Shown here: positions 37,049 through 44,634 of the stretch, piece by piece
How positions within the stretch are numbered: the stretch's first letter is position 1
Layout of the letters: the number at the start of each line of letters is the position of its first letter
DNA from: Candidatus Trichorickettsia mobilis
GTDB lineage: Bacteria > Pseudomonadota > Alphaproteobacteria > Rickettsiales > Rickettsiaceae
Length of the DNA: 64,000 bases
Assembly (NCBI RefSeq): GCF_963422225.1
Contig: NZ_OY728607.1
Coordinates: forward strand, 1,054,001 to 1,118,000
Direction: 5' to 3'
The notes under the pieces: model-generated
Told to the model about the DNA's origin: nothing
Seen by the model: the letters and a program-made list of their open reading frames with translations, nothing else
Database searches by the model: none
Program-made: the position numbers and the translations under genes

Positions 37049-38141
37049 CGGCTAAAATCACTTCCCAGTTGGATACCCAACTGACAACTACTTTTTGTCG
37101 ACTAGTATATTCAAAATTTTCAGCATCTTCGTCAAAAAATTCACTAGCCTTTATCTTCTTGCCATTGGCTAATATAATTAGAGAATCAAGCGTAGCACCT
37201 TTATAAATAGTGCTCTCAACAACACCAATGATTTTATTGCTGGTGTTTGACGTTTCAGCCAATGTTTCTATTCTAAGATCTTCAGGTCGAAGTAATATTT
37301 TTATATTATCGCCTGCTTTAAAGTCATGAACGTTTGGTAGAGTATAATTAATCATATTCTCAATGATTACCTTAAGGTTATCACCATCAACTTCCGCAAC
37401 TAATCCATCAAAAACATTAATCTCTCCAACAAATTGTGCCACAAAAAGATTATTGGGCGATTCATAAACTTCTCTAGGATTGCCAATCTGTTCTATTTGA
37501 CCCTTACTCATTACTACTACTCGATCTGCCATCGACAAAGCTTCTTCCTGATCGTGAGTGACAAACACAAAGGTAATGCCAAGTTTTTTATGGATCTGCT
37601 TCAATTCGAACTGCATTTCTTGCCTAAGCTTATAGTCTAAGGCACTTAGTGATTCATCCAATAATAATACTTTTGGTTGTTTGATTATTGCTCTCGCAAT
37701 TGCTACTCGTTGTTGTTCCCCACCAGATAATTGACTCGGCCTGCGCTCAGATAGTCCGTCAAGCTTTACTATCTTACATACCTGATCAACACTAGTTCTA
37801 ATAAAATCCTTGCTTTTACCCTCAATGGTTAAGCCAAAAGCAATATTTTCATATACTGACATATGAGGAAAAAGAGCGTAATTCTGAAAGACTGTATTAA
37901 CTTTTCTTTGGTTAGGCGGGACTTTATTTACATTATGACCATCAATGATAATATCTCCTGAATTAGCGTTTTCAAAACCAGCAATCAACCTAAGTATAGT
38001 GGTCTTACCACTTCCAGAAGGTCCAAGTATCGAAATAAATTCACCCTCATGGATGGCGAGAGTCAAATTCTTGATAATACTTGTGTTGTAATAACTTTTA
38101 CTGATATTGATCAGCTCGATTACCGGAGTTTGCGTGTTCAA
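37041..38141 (-). CDS. potA: Polyamine ABC transporter ATPase PotA
   Basis: This 366-residue ATPase energises PotBC. Walker A (LGPSGSGKTT), the Q-loop FQNYALFPHMSVYENIAFGL, the signature LSGGEQQRVA, Walker B KVLLLDESLSALD and the H-loop FVTHDQEEALSM are all intact. A C-terminal TOBE-type domain (residues about 240-366, LLRPEDLRIE) follows, as in PotA. It is the first gene of potABCD; no clear promoter was identified upstream. Confidence 0.92.
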   Translation of the reverse strand: MNTQTPVIELINISKSYYNTSIIKNLTLAIHEGEFISILGPSGSGKTTILRLIAGFENANSGDIIIDGHNVNKVPPNQRKVNTVFQNYALFPHMSVYENIAFGLTIEGKSKDFIRTSVDQVCKIVKLDGLSERRPSQLSGGEQQRVAIARAIIKQPKVLLLDESLSALDYKLRQEMQFELKQIHKKLGITFVFVTHDQEEALSMADRVVVMSKGQIEQIGNPREVYESPNNLFVAQFVGEINVFDGLVAEVDGDNLKVIIENMINYTLPNVHDFKAGDNIKILLRPEDLRIETLAETSNTSNKIIGVVESTIYKGATLDSLIILANGKKIKASEFFDEDAENFEYTSRQKVVVSWVSNWEVILADD

Positions 38142-38336
38142 TTCTTAATTATCCTCAATATAATTTGATTTTTACTATTCATAACAGGTGAGCTGTGATG
38201 ATGCGTGAGTCGAGATGAGTGTGGGTACCCCTGTAAAGCGTAAATATGCTCTCGAATCTTCTACCTTTAGAATGGCTTACAAAAGACTTTACTATATTTG
38301 TTAAAATCAGTAAATGAGTAAGTATGGGTGCATCAA

Positions 38337-38368
38337 TAAAAAAAGGACGCTAAATAAATTAGCGTCCT
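38337..38368 (-). terminator. Rho-independent terminator of the Adr-like gene
   Basis: On the minus strand a perfect 10-base stem (AGGACGCTAA with TTAGCGTCCT, loop of five) is followed by a run of seven T. It ends 24 bases after the stop of the outer-membrane protein gene. This is the cleanest terminator in the window. Confidence 0.88.
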
Positions 38369-38391
38369 CAAACATACTTAATTAAAGATGA

Positions 38392-39024
38392 TTAAATATC
38401 AAATCTGATACCAAGCAACAAATTATGTCCTTTGTAAGCAGTTGTACCACTTGCTTCTTGACCTTTTTTAGCTTTTGTTTTACCAAAATCGATCCATCTA
38501 TAAGCGAACTCAGCATTAACTCCAGGAGCTACTTCAGCAGCAGTACCCAATGTTAACTGATAAGCAGCATTATTCTTTTTCTTACTTGAAGCATTTCCAT
38601 TAACTCTATCAGTCATTTTTTCTTTAACTTGAGCCCAACCAACACCAGCACCAATAAATACTTTAGCAACACTAATATCAAACAAATCTACGTAACCATT
38701 AGCCATTAATGCATAAATCGTTCCTTTATGCTTTACTGTAGTACTAACTCCATCATTAGCCTTACCAGTTTTTTTCATTTCAGGATTTACTGGCGTAACG
38801 AAAGTCAAATCAACTCTGGTATTATCCATAACATAATAACCAACACCTAAATCAAAGATTGCAGCTGTTTTTCCTTTCATTTTTAGACCGGTATATTTAT
38901 CTTTAGCTTTGTTTAGGATTATCCCACCAACATTAGCTTTGACATAAAACATATTTTCAGTACCAGCTAGTGCCGTTGTAGACAAAGCAGCACATACTGC
39001 TGTAGCTATAAGTAATTTTTTCAT
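38392..39024 (-). CDS. Adr-like outer-membrane beta-barrel protein
   Basis: This 210-residue opacity-type barrel has a signal peptide (residues 1-20, cleaved after LAG or nearby). Wording such as GVGYYVMDNTRVDLTF, NGYVDLFDISVAKVFIGAGVGWAQVKEK, AAYQLTLGTAAEVAPGVNAEFAYRW and the end YKGHNLLLGIRFDI closely resembles rickettsial Adr1/Adr2 as I recall them. Those proteins bind host proteins such as vitronectin and help adhesion and serum resistance. The C-terminal aromatic-rich strand fits barrel assembly by BAM. It is a single gene with an AAGGAG site, a 200-base leader region and a strong terminator, suggesting high expression. Confidence 0.85.
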   Translation of the reverse strand: MKKLLIATAVCAALSTTALAGTENMFYVKANVGGIILNKAKDKYTGLKMKGKTAAIFDLGVGYYVMDNTRVDLTFVTPVNPEMKKTGKANDGVSTTVKHKGTIYALMANGYVDLFDISVAKVFIGAGVGWAQVKEKMTDRVNGNASSKKKNNAAYQLTLGTAAEVAPGVNAEFAYRWIDFGKTKAKKGQEASGTTAYKGHNLLLGIRFDI

Positions 39025-39121
39025 AAAATATCTCCTTAAAATCTATTACTGTGTAATTAAAATCATAGTTAAGAAACTTAGCATAACTAAAACTGTCCTC
39101 TATGAATCACCAGCAATAAAT

Positions 39122-39144
39122 ATCATTATTATTTAAATAATGAT
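39122..39144. promoter_or_regulatory. AT-rich palindrome upstream of the Adr-like gene
   Basis: A 9-base stem (ATCATTATT with AATAATGAT) has a 5-base AT loop. It lies about 100 bases before the Adr-like start and about 90 bases after the fdxA stop region. It could be an operator or a weak terminator of the fdxA side. No T run accompanies it. Confidence 0.35.
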
Positions 39145-39233
39145 AGTATCAACACTAAAGATCAATTATTTGTTGGTATTTATAAATAGCAATAGTGATA
39201 AAAAGGCAACTAAATTACGTTGAAAATTAATGA

Positions 39234-39557
39234 TTATAAATCATTGGATATATATTTTTTGAATTTATTTTGTTCATGTTGATATTTTTCAGCATCGGGC
39301 AATGCGGCCTTCGTACTCGTAATATTAGGCCAGGTTTCGGTAAATATTTTTGCCCGCTCTACCCATTCTATTAATTCTGCTGATTCCGGCTTAATGGCGT
39401 CGATTGGACATTCAGGTTCACACACTCCACAATCTATGCACTCATCCGGGTTAATTGCTAACATTAACTCTCCTTCATAAAAACAATCCACCGGACACAC
39501 CTCAACGCAAGTAGTATATTTGCATTTAACACAACCATCAGTTACTACATAAGTCAT
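39234..39557 (-). CDS. fdxA: 7Fe-8S type ferredoxin FdxA
   Basis: This 107-residue low-potential electron carrier has an N-terminal [18 protein letters not shown] binding a 3Fe-4S and part of a 4Fe-4S cluster. [16 protein letters not shown] follows, and then the long C-terminal tail typical of the FdxA family. It overlaps the ccmC stop (ATGA) as the last gene of pgeF-ccmC-fdxA. Confidence 0.93.
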   Translation of the reverse strand: MTYVVTDGCVKCKYTTCVEVCPVDCFYEGELMLAINPDECIDCGVCEPECPIDAIKPESAELIEWVERAKIFTETWPNITSTKAALPDAEKYQHEQNKFKKYISNDL

Positions 39558-40258
39558 CGCAGCATCCTATTTAATTTTAGTTGATTTAACAAAATTTGAG
39601 TTCTTATAAACAATATTAGTAAGAAATAACATACAAAGCTGATAAACATCAACATTAACGGTAATAACATTGAACTATGAATCGTTGGGCTACCTAATCG
39701 TAAAACGCTTGCTGGTTGATGTAAGCTATACCATATATCTACAGAAAATTTTACAATTGGTACATTGATAAAACCTATAAGCGCAATTACCGCGGCTGGT
39801 TTTTCAGCTCTAGAGATATTGTCACCACTATTGACCACCGCCAAGTAACTAAGATATAAAATTAGCAAGATTAACATTGAGGTCAATCTTGCATCCCATA
39901 CCCACCAGGCTCCCCATATTGGTTTTCCCCATAAAGAGCCGGTAACCAGAGTAATCAAAGCAAAGGCAGCGCCAGGTACAGCGGCAGCAATGGCTAACAA
40001 ATATGATAATTTGGTATTCCACACTAGATTGACTAAACTACAAATGGCAATAAAACTATATATTGTCAGAGACATCCATGCTGCCGGTACATGAATATAC
40101 ATCATTCTCACCATTTCTCCTTGTTGATAATCAGCCGGTGATACTATTAGAGCTTGATACAGACCAAAGGTTAAGGACACTATTAGCATACACAATAAAA
40201 TAGGCACCAAGCGCGCTGTAAATTTAGAAAAGAAATATGGATTTAATAATTTCAGCAT
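39554..40258 (-). CDS. ccmC: Haem exporter permease CcmC
   Basis: This 234-residue inner-membrane protein with six helices presents haem to CcmE in cytochrome c maturation. The tryptophan-rich [13 protein letters not shown] motif and the flanking histidines ([11 protein letters not shown] and SLHQPASV) are intact. It overlaps pgeF (TAATG) and fdxA (ATGA), making a tight three-gene operon. No other ccm gene is in the window. Confidence 0.92.
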   Translation of the reverse strand: MLKLLNPYFFSKFTARLVPILLCMLIVSLTFGLYQALIVSPADYQQGEMVRMMYIHVPAAWMSLTIYSFIAICSLVNLVWNTKLSYLLAIAAAVPGAAFALITLVTGSLWGKPIWGAWWVWDARLTSMLILLILYLSYLAVVNSGDNISRAEKPAAVIALIGFINVPIVKFSVDIWYSLHQPASVLRLGSPTIHSSMLLPLMLMFISFVCYFLLILFIRTQILLNQLKLNRMLR

Positions 40259-40992
40259 TACTTAAGGATTATTGTTGATAATATACTATGTTGTAAACTC
40301 TTGCCTAAATGACAAGATCTTCTGTAACTTGGATATTTAGCAGGAGAAGTATAGGTATCTTCTGATATTTTAGTGATTTGATTAACTCCGGATGCTAATA
40401 ACTTCATTTCTACAAATGATGGTAAATCAAACATATAATGGTCAGCTTTGGTTGACGGAATAAAAAATCGCTGATAATTTGACTGCTGGTTAACAAAATC
40501 TTGATAATATTGTTGATCAACCTCATATGAAGATTGTTGGATAGCCGGACCAATAACAGCGGCAATTGCATCCGCTCCTGTTAGTCGCATTTGCTCGACC
40601 AAATTGATGATTATATCTGCTTTCGCACTTTTCCAACCGCAATGTGCCACTCCAATTACTTTTCCTTTAGTGCAATAGAGTAACACTGGAGCACAATCTG
40701 CTGTTTGTATTGCTAATGCCAAATTATTGGTAGTAGTAATTGCAGCATCTCCTTCAGGTTCATGTTCGCTGATGCTCTGTATGATGTCAGCATCAATTAC
40801 TGTATTTCCATGAGTTTGGTTTAAGATTAAAATATTATCTACTGCTAATTCTGCTAATATTACTTTTAAATTATTATCTATTTCAGCTTCATTGCTATTA
40901 GATTTGTATTTTGCATAAACATGGCTAGACTCAGTAAATTCTCGATCAAAAATTCGATAATATACTTTATCAGTTACTAATTCTTTAAGCAT
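40258..40992 (-). CDS. pgeF: Purine nucleoside phosphorylase YfiH/PgeF family (laccase domain)
   Basis: This 244-residue protein of the YfiH family was earlier called polyphenol oxidase and is linked to nucleoside phosphorolysis and peptidoglycan editing. Conserved zinc-site segments are LNQTHGNTV, QTADCAPVLL and VIGVAHCGWKSAKADI, with a CHLGKS end. The ATG at 40992 overlaps, on the opposite strand, the ATG of the glutamine-synthetase-like gene. It heads the operon with ccmC and fdxA. Confidence 0.85.
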   Translation of the reverse strand: MLKELVTDKVYYRIFDREFTESSHVYAKYKSNSNEAEIDNNLKVILAELAVDNILILNQTHGNTVIDADIIQSISEHEPEGDAAITTTNNLALAIQTADCAPVLLYCTKGKVIGVAHCGWKSAKADIIINLVEQMRLTGADAIAAVIGPAIQQSSYEVDQQYYQDFVNQQSNYQRFFIPSTKADHYMFDLPSFVEMKLLASGVNQITKISEDTYTSPAKYPSYRRSCHLGKSLQHSILSTIILK

Positions 40993-41839
40993 GTTAAATA
41001 CACATATTAATTCTATAGCAAAATTATCAGATCACTTACAAAAACACAAGCTGTTAGAATATATAGCCACTCAATTTATCAGGGAATATAAGCTAATCCC
41101 ATGCATTGGTGTGGAAATAGAATTTTACTTAAGTGATCAAATCAATATTGTTGAATTTGAAAATAGGCTGGGTATCAGCATAAAAAAAGAAAAAGGTAAA
41201 AATCAATTTGAAATAGATTTGGCGCCAACTACAGAGTTAATAAACTATATTCAGCAAATAAATTCTCTTCGAGTTAATATCAGTAACATCGCCTCGCAAT
41301 TAAATGGTCATGCAGATTTTCGTAGCAAGCCTTTTATTGACGATTATGGTAATGCCATGCATTTTCATATAAGTTTTATTGATACACTTCATTATTATCC
41401 CTGTACGGGGAAGCAATTGAAAACAGATGAGCGTTTTTTTACGCACGCAGCCAGAAGTCTATGTCACTTTATGCTTGATAGTTTACTGATTTTTCTGCCA
41501 GAAGAAGAGGATTATTTACGCTTAAATAGAAGATTTATGGCACCAACGCACGTGTCATTTGGTGGTAATAACCGGACGGTAGCCGTCAGAATACCTGATT
41601 CACTACCTAGAAGACTTGAGCATCGGCTTGCAAGCTCATTGGTTAACCCTTATATTGCCATTTTTACTATTCTAAAATCAATATATCGTGGCTTACAAGA
41701 TCCACAAACTATTAAAAATATATCTAAAGTATATGGCAATGCTTTTGATGAACAATATAATCTGACGCCATTACCAATAAGTCGTAAACATGCTCAAGAA
41801 ATTTTTGACCTTTCGTTTTTTTTAAGTGAGGCTGTTTAA
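40991..41839 (+). CDS. Glutamine-synthetase-like protein, shortened
   Basis: These 282 residues have glutamine synthetase catalytic-domain features: GVEIEFYL (metal-binding Glu region), GNAMHFHISF, APTHVSFGGNNRTVAVRIP and RLEHRLASSLVNPYIAIFTILKSI. Family enzymes are usually about 430 residues or longer. Here the N-terminal beta-grasp domain is missing and the middle is short, so normal dodecameric activity is doubtful. It could be a gamma-glutamyl ligase-like derivative. The start overlaps the pgeF start on the other strand, so its promoter and ribosome site must lie in pgeF coding sequence or the true start is further in. Confidence 0.65.
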   Translation: MLNTHINSIAKLSDHLQKHKLLEYIATQFIREYKLIPCIGVEIEFYLSDQINIVEFENRLGISIKKEKGKNQFEIDLAPTTELINYIQQINSLRVNISNIASQLNGHADFRSKPFIDDYGNAMHFHISFIDTLHYYPCTGKQLKTDERFFTHAARSLCHFMLDSLLIFLPEEEDYLRLNRRFMAPTHVSFGGNNRTVAVRIPDSLPRRLEHRLASSLVNPYIAIFTILKSIYRGLQDPQTIKNISKVYGNAFDEQYNLTPLPISRKHAQEIFDLSFFLSEAV

Positions 41840-41965
41840 AACCTTAGTCATCCTGAATTTATTTCTAGTTGTCCAATGATGGATTAAAAACACCGATGTG
41901 ATCATGGCTCAAGGAGGGATCCAGCTTTTTTATCGTTAGCAGTACAAATATGTAGTAGATTTTCT

Positions 41966-42162
41966 GAGAGTGTTCAATAAACCATACACGTCAAGTTAAG
42001 AAAAAGAGACGATACGACCCGTCATTGCGAGACGAAGTCGAAGCAATCCAGAAAATGAACAACTTTTACTGGATTGCTTCGACCACTATCGTGGTCTCGC
42101 AATGACGAGTAGCGGCTCGCTTCTTTCCTTAACTTGACGCGTATGATTTATTTAACACTCTC
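41966..42162. repeat. MITE-like element with perfect 8-base target duplication
   Basis: This 197-base member of the GAGAGTGTTC family is flanked by perfect GATTTTCT repeats (41958-41965 and 42163-42170). The ends are GAGAGTGTTCAATAAACC and its diverged complement; the inner palindrome is CATTGCGAG, GCAATCCAG and complements. It sits inside what looks like an older repeat (GGATCCAGC on one side, CTGGATTCCAGC on the other). Confidence 0.88.
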
Positions 42163-42237
42163 GATTTTCTGGATTCCAGCTTACTGGGAATGACATTGGA
42201 CAGTTATAAATTTAGTTCGTGTGAGAAATAGTTTGCC

Positions 42238-42984
42238 CTACTTTTTAATAAACACCCAATCAAATTCTGAAGATACATGTGCATTAAACTGGTATCCGCC
42301 GCCAATAAATGTTTTTAGTACTTCCAGTGTATCAATAGCATTTTTAATGATAAAATCAATCATTAAACCTCGAGCTTTCTTGGCGTTTAGACCGATTATT
42401 CGTAATTTACCATTGTGCTCTTCTTTAAAATAAATATTTGTCATCGGATAAATAAGTAGATTCTTATCGATTACATTAGCATATTCCATGGAAGACAAAT
42501 TAATTAAATATGGTGTCTGGTGTTGTTCCAGCAACAAATTAATATGTGTGGTGATGGTAGTTTGCCAGAAATCGTATAAATTAGTATTCGGCAATAGTTG
42601 TGACATTTCAAGTCGATATGGTTTAATATAATCTAGTGGTCTCAAAGCTCCGTATAATCCTGAGATAATAAGAATATGTTGTTGCAGAAAATCTGCTTGC
42701 GTAGCTCCAATTGCTGCTTTATCTATCTTTTTATATAAATCACCATCATACGCAAATATTGCTTGCTTGACCGGTAGATCAGCAAAATCAGAGAATCTGC
42801 GGTAGTTCAATTCAGCAATTTTATCGCTGACATTCATTAATTGTTGTAACTGAGATACCGATAATTGCTGGATAATTTCTACTAATTGAGTGGTTTGTTC
42901 AGTAAATAGAGGTTCTGTGGCTGTTGATAGTGTAACGGTAGATTTCAAGTCTAATGATTTTGCCGGTGAAATTATACTGATCAT
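42238..42984 (-). CDS. yaaA: Peroxide stress protein YaaA (DUF328)
   Basis: This 248-residue YaaA protein begins MISIISPAKSLD, the standard family opening. It contains FLQQHILIISGLYGALRPLDYIKPYRLEM and a C-terminal RIIGLNAKKARGLMIDFII block. In E. coli, YaaA limits free iron during oxidative stress and binds unusual DNA. It overlaps the upstream yihY stop by four bases. Confidence 0.9.
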   Translation of the reverse strand: MISIISPAKSLDLKSTVTLSTATEPLFTEQTTQLVEIIQQLSVSQLQQLMNVSDKIAELNYRRFSDFADLPVKQAIFAYDGDLYKKIDKAAIGATQADFLQQHILIISGLYGALRPLDYIKPYRLEMSQLLPNTNLYDFWQTTITTHINLLLEQHQTPYLINLSSMEYANVIDKNLLIYPMTNIYFKEEHNGKLRIIGLNAKKARGLMIDFIIKNAIDTLEVLKTFIGGGYQFNAHVSSEFDWVFIKK

Positions 42985-43808
42985 GCAATAGCTCTATTCT
43001 TCATCAATAAATAATTAAACTCTGCTCCATAAATAAAAAGCATATTAATTATATAAAAAAAGATTAAAGTTACAATGATGCTTCCCAAAGAACCGTATAC
43101 TACACTCAATTGATTATAATAAATAATATTGCTGGATAATAAATGTCCACTAACTACCCAAAGAAATACTGTTAATACTGATCCCGGCAGCACATCAACA
43201 AAATTTATGCTTACATTTGGTATAATATAATATAAAGTAGAAATACTGATAAAAAGTGCAATTAAGATAAAACTGTACCTAAAAAGATTTAATACTGATT
43301 CATAACCTTTAACAATTTCCAATATACTAGGTATCTTGGCCAAACCTATTGGTATAATTACTAATAAAAACATCGTAAATGTAATTAATAGACTAATTAT
43401 TAAGAATTGCACAATGCTAAGTAATCGACGTCTTATATAAGTTGGTGGCGAGGTAATTTCATGTACTCGATTTAATATTGTGCGTAAACATTCGACAAAT
43501 GACGATGCAGTCCAGATACTGCCGACGATAGCTAGAGTTAGCAGGCTTTGCGGTGGAATTTTACTCAATTCATTTAGTCTGCTTTTAATAATATCAGTGG
43601 TGTTTTCAGGCATATTTACCAGTAAAAAATCAATGAAATTCTGCCCTAATTCCGAGGCTCCAACAAAACTTGTCAACGCTAGAAAAAAAATCAAGAATGG
43701 AAAGATAGATAATAATATCATAAATGACATATACCCAGCATGTTCGACTCCATCATGGTCTATAGTTCTTACTGCCGCTTGATACAAGCAGCTGATAATT
43801 TTTTTCAT
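42981..43808 (-). CDS. YihY/BrkB-family inner-membrane protein
   Basis: This 275-residue protein has about six hydrophobic segments. It starts with HAGYMSFMILLSIFPFLIFF and has WTASSFVECLRTILNRVHEI and the C-terminal YGSLGSIIVTLIFFYIINMLFIYGAEFN typical of YihY/BrkB. The family was once named ribonuclease BN, but that activity belongs to another protein. The function is probably transport- or envelope-related and unknown. It overlaps yaaA (ATGA). Confidence 0.85.
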   Translation of the reverse strand: MKKIISCLYQAAVRTIDHDGVEHAGYMSFMILLSIFPFLIFFLALTSFVGASELGQNFIDFLLVNMPENTTDIIKSRLNELSKIPPQSLLTLAIVGSIWTASSFVECLRTILNRVHEITSPPTYIRRRLLSIVQFLIISLLITFTMFLLVIIPIGLAKIPSILEIVKGYESVLNLFRYSFILIALFISISTLYYIIPNVSINFVDVLPGSVLTVFLWVVSGHLLSSNIIYYNQLSVVYGSLGSIIVTLIFFYIINMLFIYGAEFNYLLMKNRAIA

Positions 43809-44068
43809 GTTTAATAATATAATACTTCTCAGATGGAATAATCTCAGAAGTCTATTATAATTTTAGTTAAAACACAACTAATCAATAGCTCCATGGATCT
43901 TAGCTCTTAATACTTAAGAAAATGGTTATGATTGCACTGTAATCATTAAAAAATATTAAATAATTATTGCGTAAGTACTTTAAGTATAGTAGATTTACAT
44001 CTATAGTTTGATTTTACAATATTCTAACTATTTATTAATTAATTAATCGTAATCGCTTGGAGGCTGTG

Positions 44069-44443
44069 ATGGCTAGAAAAAATAATTATATTCAAGAAGT
44101 TGATCGCTTTATTGGTGACAAAATTTATGCATTAAGATTAGCCAAAGGCTTATCTAGACAGCAACTCTCAGAAGTAATTGGCGTTACTCATCAACAATTA
44201 CAAAAATATGAAAAAGGTACTAATAGAATTTCTGTTGGCAGATTAGTACTAATTGCCAAAGCATTAAATAAAACTACAGAATATTTCTACAATGGACTGG
44301 ACGATCAAAATACGGAACCAATGCTGACTCAGCATCAACGTATGTGTATTGAAGTATCCAGAAATTTTATGAGAATACGTAGTGCTGAGCACCAAAATGC
44401 AATAAACGCACTAGTTAAATCTTTAGTTAAAGAATCAGCATAA
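44069..44443 (+). CDS. XRE-family helix-turn-helix regulator
   Basis: This 124-residue regulator has a Cro/CI helix-turn-helix (residues about 15-70, RLAKGLSRQQLSEVIGVTHQQLQKYEKGTNRISVGRLVLIAKAL) and a short helical tail. The ATG at 44069 is chosen because GGAGG sits ten bases before it at 44059; the longer frame would start within that site. It is alone with its own terminator. The target is unknown. Similar short regulators are common in alphaproteobacteria. Confidence 0.82.
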   Translation: MARKNNYIQEVDRFIGDKIYALRLAKGLSRQQLSEVIGVTHQQLQKYEKGTNRISVGRLVLIAKALNKTTEYFYNGLDDQNTEPMLTQHQRMCIEVSRNFMRIRSAEHQNAINALVKSLVKESA

Positions 44444-44454
44444 GCTGATTCTTT
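44429..44454 (+). terminator. Terminator overlapping the XRE gene stop
   Basis: A perfect 11-base stem (AAAGAATCAGC with GCTGATTCTTT, loop ATAA) includes the last codons and stop of the regulator gene. A short T tract lies within the stem end. Confidence 0.65.
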
Positions 44455-44469
44455 AATATACCTCTCTTA

Positions 44470-44600
44470 GAGGGTAGATGTAAACAAAACGTTAATTGAA
44501 TTTTTGTCTATTTTCTTATCTTCCTACTCCAAACTTTATTCTAATAGCACCATTATTATCATCAAATTTGCCTTGAAATATAAAAATATCCTTTAAAAAC
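44470..44600. repeat. GATGGTAGATG-family element, left-end copy
   Basis: About 125 bases closely match the left part of the element at 10679-10842, starting GGGTAGATGTAAACAAAACG. The right inverted end is missing here. A 13-base inverted match of its terminus (GAGGGTAGATGTA at 44470-44482) occurs as TACATCTACCCTC at 46410-46422, at the start of the ankyrin gene. Confidence 0.75.
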
Positions 44601-44601
44601 C

Positions 44602-44617
44602 GTGAATCAACATTCAC
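44602..44617 (-). terminator. Short terminator of the ankyrin-containing gene
   Basis: On the minus strand, GTGAAT, a 4-base loop and ATTCAC are followed by GGTTTTTAAAGG. It lies about 18 bases after the stop of the 591-residue gene. Confidence 0.5.
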
Positions 44618-44634
44618 TATTTGACGTACATAAT

